This document shows, piece after piece, positions 43,660-55,300 of a stretch of DNA of 64,000 nt. The notes beneath the pieces were generated by a model. That model saw only the letters and a list, made by a program, of their open reading frames with translations, was not told where the DNA came from and did not search any database. How positions within the stretch are numbered: the stretch's first letter is position 1; the number at the start of each line of letters is the position of its first letter. Origin of the DNA: Bolinopsis microptera. Taxonomy: Eukaryota; Ctenophora; Tentaculata; Lobata; Bolinopsidae. The position numbers were made by a program, and so were the translations under genes. Where the stretch lies: assembly GCF_026151205.1 (NCBI RefSeq), contig NC_087083.1, forward strand, positions 8,367,460-8,431,459, written 5' to 3'.

Positions 43660-44805
43660 ATGGAGTTTGCAGATATTTTCCTCTGGGTAGCAGTGTTTAG
43701 TTTGAATATAGTACCTGTTGCAGCATTCGATACTGGAGATGGACTAGCTCTACTCCTTGGCTTGGTTCTTGGTCAGTATGTTCATAATATGTAAATTTAA
43801 TTTGTATATTCCTAATATAGTAATAAGTTGGTGGGGACTGCAAAAAAACAGTGCTCAAACTTGCACTCCCACAATGTTTACCACCGGATCCATACCCTTA
43901 CTAAGATAACAGAGCCAACTAACTCATTAAACCTGAGTTACTAGTGAGTGTAATGAAATTCTAAGTTGACAATACCAGAATCCAGATGGTTGATCTTGTC
44001 TTTGAATTTACATCCCTAGTACTATACTATTAGTGCTTTTCATGCAACAAGTAAAACAAATCCTTTATGTCATGTTTCCAGGGTTTGGACTGGAATTGCC
44101 CGCTTAAAGAACCTCCATCGCGTTACATTACATAATTTTCTGAAACATATATTACATTTACAATAAATTATGCAATATCACAACATTACAATCAACAAAA
44201 TAAATTTAATCGCAGAATCTCAAATGCAAATAATCGTAAATTAAACACAAAAAACAAATTAAACATGCAATAAATGAATATACGAATGCGCATCTTTTGT
44301 CAACTTACTCCTTCATAAAATTAATTTTTGACAAAAAATTTTTTTAGACGGTAAAATAATGGTTACTAATTTATAAGTCACAAATAATAAATCAATACAA
44401 ATTAATCACAAATACTAGAATAATTAATAGATATTAGGTAACTTATATAACTGAAAAACGATATATGTCGATACAAATTACAAAATAATATTAGGTGATT
44501 GAAACATTTCAATAAATTCATCATAAATATCACTACCATATTTACCCCAAATATTTAATCTTGATTTATAAAACTTGACAAACTTGTTGCGCAAAGCAGC
44601 TAACTTAAATCCTTGCGCAACCAATTTACCTAAAAGTTCGGTAACACAATTTTTGAAACCCTTAAGTGTCGAATTAATTCTATGATTAAACTTCAATACA
44701 CGGTAGTATTATTACAAGTATTAATTTTAATCTCATGATATCACAGGAGCGCTCGGGGTTCTCGCTTGTATTGGAGCATATTCTCGCAGACAGATTTACT
44801 CTTGA
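43660..44805 (+). CDS. Two-exon gene for a 56-aa membrane microprotein
   Basis: Exon 1 (43660-43771) encodes MEFADIFLWVAVFSLNIVPV, a signal-like hydrophobic start, then AAFDTGDGLALLLGLVLG. It ends in phase 1 at a GTCAGT donor. Exon 2 (44747-44805) follows a TCACAG acceptor and completes the transmembrane helix: GALGVLACIGAYSRRQIYS, then TGA. The join gives 56 residues: signal peptide, short outside segment FDTGDG, one membrane helix with a Cys, and a short basic tail ARRQ-like (YSRRQ). This GDGLAL-helix-C-x-G-x-YSRR layout resembles small, largely uncharacterised membrane proteins seen in other invertebrates; that comparison is from memory. The matched phase and continuous helix across the junction support the splice. 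Confidence 0.6.
44478..44696 (-). pseudogene. Possible retroelement C-terminal fragment
   Basis: A 72-codon minus-strand ORF inside the microprotein intron reads LLGKLVAQGFKLAALRNKFV and then KFYKS. Short tails of the form LxxQGFKxxxLxxKFxKF follow RT domains in some invertebrate retroelements. No RT lies next to it. The assignment is weak. Confidence 0.25.
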
Positions 44806-45975
44806 GCTGGGTCAGAACAACTCACACTGAGTGTTGGGAGTGTGTTGAGATAAGGGTTTGAAATGTGTTCTAGCCACCATATTATATTATGGATCATTAG
44901 AAAATAGAAACTTGAAAATCAAGGCTCAGTGCTGAGATGTAGCTTTTTAAAATGTTTCAACTTCTCCTCAGTGTTATTGGGTAGTTGGGTGACCTTCAAC
45001 ATTGACTTCAGATCTTTTGTGAATTTTTCACAATACGACTATTTAATTCTATATATTTTGTTTTGAAATTTTATAAATTTTTTGTGCTCTTTTTTTGAGA
45101 TAAAAGCCTACCAAGCAGTAGAGCGAAATCATTGTGCCCCAGTCATGATAACATGGTACATGATACATGTAACATGGTACTATCATGATAACATTGTACT
45201 GAATAATATACAAAGGGGTGGCCATATTCCGGGCCTTAAATAGCTTAACAACCCAATCTCAAACTTTGTCACCTGGTACTCTAAACTAGTTTAGACTCAC
45301 ATCTTATGGCCTTATGCAATGCCTGTTAAGCACAATACCATCTCAATGTTGAGCTATTTTTGGCCCGGCCCACACTGTGACTTTGAGTATGTGCTTTTGA
45401 ATCGTTTTAATATTCGCATGTAATAAAGTAATAATATTATGAAATGCATAAAATTGTGGCTAAGTTAAGCAATACTTTTATATATAACGATAAGTTGCAG
45501 TAATTTAGTCACGATTTTCTGTTATCTTGTCGAATTTTGTGTCTTATCACCATCTTATATATTCTAACCGGTTTGTTAAGTGCACTTCTAAATATAATAT
45601 GCGTATCTAATGTGAATATTATGCACATTAAATTATGGTTTTATTATGCAAAAATATGACTGCCTTGTGCGAGTTATAATCTAATTTCAGTCAATGACTC
45701 TGTTGCAGAATTTTTCTGTCTGCTGTTTCAGTTTTCATTCAATCGAAACTGTTATTTTTCAAAATGAAGGTTTTATTATTAGAGTTAGATATCGAGGTTG
45801 TTTAAATGTTAAAAGAAAGAAAGAATATAATAACACAATATTTGCAAACTTAGAAAACGGCTGACTTGTATCAATTTTATACCCGGAGATCATGCAAATT
45901 ACCTAACTTATTGTCTTCTTATTCCATTTATTAATCTAAAAACTTCAAATTCGATGTTCTGTTGAATTTCAAACA
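44806..45975. other. Spacer between microprotein gene and CRE array
   Basis: No ORF of interest was seen. The 3' UTR of the microprotein gene probably lies at the left end (AATAAA near 45423 is one candidate signal). ATGATAACATGGTACATGATA-type simple repeats occur near 45145-45200. If the phosphorylase start site is upstream of the CRE array, it lies in the right part of this stretch. Confidence 0.4.
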
Positions 45976-45979
45976 CTCA

Positions 45980-46344
45980 TATCACACAGTATGACGTCAT
46001 CATATCACACAGTATGACGTCATCATATCACACAGTATGACGTCATCATATCACACAGTATGACGTCATCATATCACACAGTATGACGTCATCATATCAC
46101 ACAGTATGACGTCATCATATCACACAGTATGACGTCATCATATCACACAGTATGACGTCATCATATCACACAGTATGACGTCATCATATCACACAGTATG
46201 ACGTCATCATATCACACAGTATGACGTCATCATATAACACAGTATGACGTCATCATATCACACAGTATGACGTCATCATAGCACACAGTATGACGTCATC
46301 ATATAACACAGTATGACGTCATCATATCACACAGTATGACGTCA
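45980..46344 (+). promoter_or_regulatory. Tandem array of 16 perfect CREs running into the phosphorylase start codon
   Basis: A 23-bp unit (ATGACGTCATCATATCACAC plus AGT) is repeated with exact period from 45991, the 16th core being at 46336-46344. Every copy has an intact TGACGTCA. The only differences seen are in the spacer (TATAAC in the units starting 46221 and 46290, TAGC in the one at 46267). TGACGTCA is the palindromic cAMP-response element bound by CREB/ATF bZIP factors. The last core is also the first three codons of glycogen phosphorylase. If transcribed, each unit ATG opens a short ORF (MTSSYHTV) whose TGA overlaps the next unit's ATG. Confidence 0.9.
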
Positions 46345-49300
46345 GAGGAAAGCGATTTCTTGCGGAGGAAACAGATCTCTTTAAGGGGACTTCCTGAGAT
46401 TGACAGTGTAAAGGAAGTCATCAATAACTTCAACAGGTTCTCCTTTAATATTACACTTAGTTGCTAAACTTATTTGCTTAATTAACTTGATTTTTACCAT
46501 AGTTGATTAATCGATTTGATAATTAATTTATCAATTAACCAGGCACTTGCACTACACATGCGCAAAAGACCGCAATGTTGCGACCAACAAGGATTTCTAC
46601 TTTGCTCTGGCAAACACTATCATGGACAAACTGATTGGAAAATGGATCAGAACTCAACAAAGTAAACAAACAATTAGTGTATCAATTATATCAACCATAT
46701 TTATTATGTTTTATTTAACAAGATTTGTTACAAAGCTTTTTCGAGGCTTCTTCAAAAAATACCCTTTTTTCACATTAAACAAGAAGCCGCTTCTTGTTAA
46801 ATGTGAAAAAATGGTATTTTTTTAAAAGGATGTCTTGAATTGAACATTATTATATGATATAAGTTATCTCACGTGATATTACGTTACTTGTCATTTAGTC
46901 ACATGATGGTATGACGTCACGTGGTATGACGTCACGTGTAACTGTGTAATGTGGTATATAATGACGTCACACTGCAGGTTACCACAAACAGAGTGTAAAG
47001 AGAGTGTATTATCTCTCTCTGGAATTCATGATGGGGCGGACTCTTAGTAACACTATGATAAATCTCATGCTCGAGGTATAGTATGTATAAATAATATAGT
47101 ACATACATGATTTTCTTTTCTTCTCATGCTCGAGGTATTTTACTATAGTAATACTACTAATTATATGTAATATGTAAAATTGTCATTTACTTTTTATTCT
47201 TTTAGTGAATATTCTTGTGGTGGGTCCTTTTAAAAGGACTACACAACTATTAGTGGTATGTAATGCCACACCGTGACGTCACACCACGTGACGTGACTTC
47301 ATACCACGTGACACACTCACTAACGTGACGTCACGCTGCAGGGTGCGTGTGACGAGGCGCTGTACCAGCTAGGACTTGACATTGAGGAGTTGGAGAGCGA
47401 GGAACCTGATGCTGGTCTTGGTAATGGTGGTCTAGGCCGGCTAGCTGGTTAGTGCTTACTTTATAAGCTGGACAAATACTTTATTAATTAGATATGTATT
47501 TTATTTGAGGCACACAAGTTTAGGAATTAGGTTTCTACCTGGTTCTGAGAGTTTAACCTCTCAGAACCATTTGGGATCAGATATCTGAGTTAAAGGTTTC
47601 ACTATACATTATAATACACTGTACATGATAATACTAAATTTGTTGTAACTCATCCCCAATATTTTGTTTCCTTTCTGCCATATAACTTGCCCTCTCGTCA
47701 CTCAATCCTCCGCAATGAACATATTTGATGATACAGGTCAATTTATTTAACAATTCTCACCTGGAAAAACATCCGGGCCATTATCAGTTGAGTATACTCG
47801 ATAATACAAAGAAGCCGTGTCTTCTGAGCTAAATCTGAACCGGTGTAACTTATGAAGGATGTTGACTGATATGTTGTCATCGCAAGTGGCCTGATTACAT
47901 TGAACATGTATTGTTGACGGCAAGCTCCCCTTTTTGAAAGTCCACTCCAGCTCTCCAGAGGTCATTTCTGTGTAACCATTCTGCTTGATCGTTCCTTGGT
48001 ACTTGATTGTGAAATCCAAAATTGCGTTGCCAGCCCTGGCCCTTGGGGTGTAATTTATTTCAATTCTCTAAATGTTTTCTCCGTTACACTTAGTTGAACA
48101 GAACTCAATTACAAGGTGTCTAACACCAGGAGAGTTCAGTTGCAGTTCAGTCTTCACTTCAACAGTACTCTTAGCTGAATTGAGACTAATAATAGAGCTG
48201 TTATTGACAGGTTTCCAGCCACTTCCACCACCTCTAGGTTCAGAGAGCACCAGCATTGCTAGTAGCACGAGCAGGAGAATCTTCATGTTCTATTCCAGAA
48301 ACTAACAAACAAAATATAGCACGAAACTTATCGCGACCGTCTTATTACCAGCCACTAGGAGACGAAATAATAGTCCCAGCTGCCTGTAGTTTAATCTTAA
48401 TCAGAATACCCTGTGCTATTTCTAAATTACAGTTTAATAAGCTCTCCGCAGCTGTCTTTCTATCCTTGTTTAAGTCAGTGCGTAAATAATTGTACTGATT
48501 CTCGGTCCTCCTAATTACCATTCCTAGTTTGCAGATTTTAATGAGTTTCATCTTAAAAAGTCAGGTTGTTAACCACCTACAGCTGCTCCACCAACATTAG
48601 CTGCGAGAATTTAGCGTCACGACCGAAACAAGGAATTAAAACACTGATATTCCTTGGGGTAAATCAAAGCTTATAAAATGAATTTCTACTAGAATCTTAG
48701 AATAGATGTAATAAACCTTCCGAAATTCAAGTTTCTTTTTGTTCATGTCATGTGGTCTGATCAGGATCGCTGACGTACCATAGAATTTACAATGTAGTAA
48801 CTACAATACAATATTAGTAGTTTTGGTGTTCTTTAAATACTTGTCACCTATGCAATGTTTGAGACAATAACCAGAAACGATTTTCTAAGATGATCTTAAA
48901 GGAACAGCTGTGGGTCGATTACGACTAGAATGTTTGAGAATTTGGAGCATAGTAAAGGTTGTAAAATGGTGATTAGAACGAAAATGACCAAGAATTAGTA
49001 GTTTTTAAGCAGTAAGGACTCAGGATCGCGATCGGTAAGTACGCACTAGGTCCGAAAATTGGCACACCTGTTCAGTGTTCCTGCTAAGAACCAATGAAAC
49101 TTCAGCTCAGGTTTGAGCAGTCTGATTGGGGGTAGAGCAGATGGGATAAGTTCGTTGAAGAGATGAAGATTTCCTGATGGCTTTAAAAAAGAGATCGCAT
49201 TGTGCTTCGTGCTATATTTTGTTTGTTAGTTTCTGGAATAGAACATGAAGATTCTCCTGCTCGTGCTACTAGCAATGCTGGTGCTCTCTGAACCTAGAGG

Positions 49301-52300
49301 TGGTGGAAGTGGCTGGAAACCTGTCAATAACAGCTCTATTATTAGTCTCAATTCAGCTAAGAGTACTGTTGAAGTGAAGACTGAACTGCAACTGAACTCT
49401 CCTGGTGTTAGACACCTCGTGATTGAGTTCTGTTCAACTGAGTGTAACGAAGAAAATATTCAGACAATTGAAATAAATTACACCCCAAGGGCTGGCAACG
49501 CAATTTTGGATTTCACAATCAAGCACCAAGGAACGCGAACGATCAAGGTGAATGGTTATACAGAAATGACCTCTGGAGAGCTGGTGTGGACTTTAAAAAA
49601 GGGGATCTTGCTGTCAACAATACATGTTCAATGTAATCAGGCCACTTGCGATGACAACATATCAGTCAAAAACCTTTGACAAGATAGACCGGTTCAGATT
49701 TGGCTCAGAAGACACGGCTTCTTTGTACTATCGAGTATATTCAACCAATAAAGGTCCAGATGTTTTTCCAGGTTGGAATTAATCACGTAAATGTCTCATG
49801 TTTTTTTCCCTTTTTGTCTCAATTTTTTATTAAGAGGGTTTGGGTGTGAAGAGGGAAAGTTGTGCAATGTGCGGGTGAGATTTGAACAGATGTGGAAAAC
49901 GTAAAGTGGGAGGAATCCTGTGATCAGTATAATAAGAAACCTGTAACTCAGATATCTAATATATAATGATATGTAATATATTATAATATTCACATATTAT
50001 TTTACGAACGAAGGAGTTAAAAAAAAGGTAGCCATTTGAAGGTATTGTGACGTTTTGGGATTTATTTTAATAATGTGACCTTAGTAAACAGCTGAATTTT
50101 GAACATTTCTTAACTTTGCCTCCTTGAAAATCGTTAGTTGAATCATTGAAATTAGTTTTATTACTTTAGATAATTGAGTTAAATTAAAAATTCTGATCCA
50201 GTAAATCGTGTCCAATATTATTTTTTGTAATCTACTCACCTTTATCAGCGTGTTTCCTGGACTCGCTGGCTACGCTCGGTTACCCTGCGTATGGGTACGG
50301 TATACGGTACGAACATGGGCTCTTCAACCAAGCCATCGTCAACTGTAACCAGGTAAGTTACGAGCTGTGACGTCATGTCACGTGGTGTGACGTCATATCA
50401 TGTAGTGTGACGTCATATCACGTGATGTAAATCATTAGTTAACTACGTTTAATGATAGGATAAGATTAGTAACCATATATTAATAACCAGTAAAAAGTAA
50501 TTTATCATTTAGAGATTCAGTAATTACTAACAAGTTAATTACCATGATATGTATTATAGTAATTATAATATTAATAATTAGTTAGTAATTAGTAACATCC
50601 CCCTCCCCAGATAGAGAAACCAGACAGTTGGTTAACGTACGGTAATTAGTAACAATTAGTAATAAGTAACTTATTGACACCCCCTCCCCAGATAGAGAAA
50701 CCAGACAGTTGGTTAACGTACGGTAACCCCTGGGAGAAGGCTAGACCTGAATACACAATACCTGTTAAGTTCTACGGGCACACTCAGAGAACGGGGGATC
50801 AAGTGGAATGGGTAATTATCTAATAATTTACTAATAATTGATTAATAATTAATGAATAATTAATTAAAAATAATTAGTAATTAGTTATTATTGATTGATC
50901 AAAAGGGATCCGATGTTAATTGTTTACTGTTTTAGAGTAAGATCGTACGTGGTGTTTAGCCTGCCTTTCTGTTTAACTGTCTATTTTCACGATATACGAT
51001 ACTAGCACTACCATCAAAAATACCCCCTAAACCAAAAACAAACACAGCAGTTAAACAGTTAGACTACCATTTTTCCAACATTGTCTCCAACATGTCTCAT
51101 AGATAATGTTGCCTATTGTACTGTTCTGTCTGATCCGCTACACGACCACTAGCCACCTTAAATACCTCTCTGATAGTGATACACTGGACCACTTAGGACG
51201 GCTTGGTTTCCTTTCTAAATACGTACAAGATGTCACGTTTGAAGAGAGAAGTATGGATGATTTGAAGTCGAAGAAGCACGCTAAACGGAGACCCGGTGAA
51301 GACGAGGATATAACGGAGACCTGGTTGAGACCTGGTGGTGTTCACACCAGACGGAGACCTGGTAGCTTGCACACACGACCTGGTGGGGTGGTTGTGTTTC
51401 CTAGAAGTCTCATACTTCAGGAGTTGGAGAATAGCAGGACTGTTCTCAACTACTTGGATGATTTTGGGTACCTTGATGGTTACGCCAGTCTAAAATCTAA
51501 AGTAAAAGATGAGGGATCACATCAGGATGATCTGACTATGATGAGTACTGAAGATCTTGAAGGAGCTTTGACGCTGTTCCAGTCCATGAATTCTTTGTAT
51601 CCGACAGGAAATGTTGATGAAGAAGTCCTAGCACAGATGAAAATCCCACGGTGTGGGGTTCCAGACATTGATCCCTACGATCCAGGAGCACTTGCTCAAC
51701 TCGGACTGGAAACAATACAGGGTACCAACGGGCTGAAAGGCGGATGGAAGACCTCTCTGTTTAATATTAAACCGGAAGACTTTGTTGCATTCAACAAAAG
51801 ATACGAGATTTCTGATGAAAAATGGCTGAAAAACAAGCTGTCTTTTCACATAGAGAGCATCAGTGACACGCTAGACAAACACACTCAAAATGAGATAGTC
51901 CAGGCTTTTGAAGTGTGGACTCAAAGCGTAGAACTCTTTCTCTACGAGGTAAAAGACAAAAAGATAGCAGATATAAGGATACAGTTCCTGGAAAAGGACC
52001 ATGGTGATAAATATCCATTTGACGGGCCTATGGGGGTCCTTGCACATGCTTTCTACCCTCGTAGTGGAGAAATCCACTTCGACAATGACGAGGAATTCAC
52101 CCGTTTATCCGACAGAGGGGTTAACCTAAGATACACAGCAAGCCACGAGTTCGGGCATACTTTGGGGTTAAAACATTCCGTCAAGAAAGGCTCCCTAATG
52201 TCTCCTTATCATCCTGGCTACACAAAAGAAATTCGCCTACAACACGATGATTTGGAGGGGATCTCTAAGATATTCAAGCTTGGAAAAGGTGCCGTGTTTA

Positions 52301-55300
52301 CTGCTGAGACATTTGAGGCGATGGAGTACCAAAGGTTTCAACAGAATGAATTTGTTGGCTCGCAAGATAATAAACCTCTTGCTATGAACTCGCCATGTAT
52401 TGGAGTAATAGATGCAGTAATCCAACACCCTCGCAAGAAAACTCTCTTTTTCTTCACCAAAGACATATACTACAAGGTAGAAAGAGATAAACTAGGTGAG
52501 ATAGGTGTGGTTGAAGGTTACCCAAAGTACATATCGGAAGGGTGGGATGGGTTGGAAAACAACATTGACGCTGCTTACGTTAACGCTACTATATCTGCAG
52601 CGTTCTTCTTTAAAGGGGAACAGTACTGGAAGTATGATTTTATCCAGGAGAAAATGTACCCTGGTTTCCCGAAAGCGACCATGCCGTTAGTCTCAAAACA
52701 TCTTAAAGCAACCATGATGTCCGGTAACACCGCTTACTTCTTCTCCGGAGATAAAATACTGAAATACGAAAGTTCAACAAACACGGTACAAACATTCACT
52801 GATAAGCACGTGGAATCTGACGCAGCATTTCCCCTCTTTGTGAAGGGCTACTTTGGAACCACGTACGGGTCCACTTACTCCATCTACCGAGTAAAGAACA
52901 TGGAAGCAGTCCGTGTGTATCACGGCCGACCCCTTTCCTGGGACTATGGGTTACCCATGTGTGTGGATCATCTCATGCACAATCGAGTTCTCAATCCTAA
53001 GATGAAACCGTTCTGTAACGCATATGCTTTGCTGGCTTTTACTGATTACAATTTGGATATCCCGACCGAGTGCTATGGTTTGGTGAGGCCATTCCCAGCG
53101 TTCCCGCTGGAAGCGATACATGATCTGGAGATACAGGAAGAGATACAGGGCCTCGAGACTATTGAACTTTGATAATGCGGTGAAGTTGAGTGCAGGATTT
53201 GGACTGATGTGAAAATATATGTTGTTATTTAAAGATTTAACCTGATCTTTGTTTTGAAGTTGACATAGATAACTTTAATAAAGTTTATGTATTTTAATTT
53301 GTTAGTTGAAACAATAAAATCGTAAATTCTTTTTCATTAGTTCTTCGATTAGTATTGAGCATAATTCTGCGAACAAGCCGTCTCTATTTACCATTCACCC
53401 GCAAGTAAACATAAATATCACAATGTTATAGTAATATTACTTTATAATATAAGGCATAATTTTCATGTAATGTGCGAGATCTCCCCGCTCTCAGCCAGTA
53501 ACCACGTACACATAAAGTTAATATTAATACACGTTAATGATACTAGGGGGGGGGGGGGGCAACGCCCCAAAAAGCCTTTTTGGGGCCTTTTGGGGCCTTT
53601 TGACCCTGACCACTATTTGATAGTGTTTATGGACCATAATCGCCATGTAAATACACTCAAATAAACATAAAAGTACTGTGCAAGTAGTCAGATAATATCA
53701 TTAAAGCACTTAGCATATATCAAACTTGATGAAATTGAAGTTAATTCTAGGGCCCCAAAAGGCCCTATACATACTGAAATCCAAAAAGGGCCCTAGAAAT
53801 CGGGGCTTTTTGGGGCCTTTTGGGGCCTTGTGACCCTGACCACTATTTGATAGTGTTTATGGACCATAATCTCCATGTAAATACACTCAAATAAACATAA
53901 AAGTACTGTGCAAGTAGTCAGATAATATCATTAAAGCACTTATATTATTATTAGCATATATCAAACTTGATGAAATTGAAGTTAATTCTAGGGCCCCAAA
54001 AGGCCCTACACATATCGAAAATCCAAAAAGGGCCCTAGAAATCGGGGCCTTTTGGGGCGTTGCCCCCCCCCCCCCCCCCCCATACTACTTTCAATTCTCT
54101 CGTCCCATGTCTCGCCTAATGTCTCAATGTCTATTTATAGCATTATTTAGTCGAGTTTAACATCAGAACACCGTTCAACCACTCGCTTTTTCTTTATTCA
54201 TTGGGAATTGGGAATTTTCATTCTAATAATAATCAAAGTTAATTATATGATTGAATTAAGTAATGCACTTACCGGAACTGACAGAGCTGTTCTAGTGTTC
54301 TAAATACCAAATATTACAATTAAATATAATTTGCATAATTAGCATATTTATTACTAATTAGCATATTAATTACTAACACACAGGTGGACTACACGACAGT
54401 AATAGCGATGCCCTACGATACCCCTATACCTGGTTACAAGACAAACACAGTTAACACTCTCAGGCTGTGGTCTGCTAAATCTCCTAAAGACTTCGATCTT
54501 TCTTACTGTGAGTAGTGCTATCTGGTTGGTTGGTTTACGTCACGTGACTAGAATACTGATCTCTGGTTGGTTGGTTTACGTCACGTGACGAGAATACTGA
54601 TCTCTGATTGGTTGGTTTACGTCACGTGACGAGAATACTGATCTCTGATTGGTTGGTTTACGTCACGTGACTAGAATACTGATCTCTGGTTGGTTAGTTA
54701 GCCTAGAAACTGTTTTTTCTTCTTGAGAGCTTGAGGGGTCGCATTCTCGCAGCAGGCAAGAATGTAACTACGAATTGTAGCTTTGTAGGGCAAGAACGTT
54801 CCAGTTCTTGGCAGAAGTTATCTATTCCAGAAGTTCTTTGCACTTTCCAGAAGTTGTTTGTTCTAGAACTTATTATGATAATAAATTATAAGTGTATGTA
54901 ATCCAGTTTAAATATTATAAGTGTACAATTAGTACATTAGAAGCTTCCATCTCACAATCAAGAGATTATCAGGTACCCTAGATAATAAATTCCAGAAACC
55001 TTTTTCTTCCCATCCCGGAAAGTTCCATCTCGGCAAATCCGAGCTGGATTGTTCTGGACTAACTAATAATACTTATTGCAACTAGCTGTGTTATGTGTAT
55101 TATGTAACTGATTTGTTATTTATTACACGAGAATCTCCTCGTCGTATTTTATCCTTATCGACTCAATAATACACAGATTAAGCAGTATACATGTAACTTT
55201 AATAACAGTTAAAGTAAGAAAGTAAGCTTCTTAGCGTTCTCTGATTGGTTAGTTTGTGTCACGTGACTAAAATACAGCTCTCTGATTGGTTGGTTACAAT

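Noticed and set aside
45980-46344. CRISPR-like regular repeats
   Set aside because: There are no unique spacers, since the whole 23-bp unit is repeated, and the DNA is animal.
51628-52690. Several short ORFs within the metalloproteinase gene
   Set aside because: Antisense or frame-shifted shadows of the MMP coding sequence.
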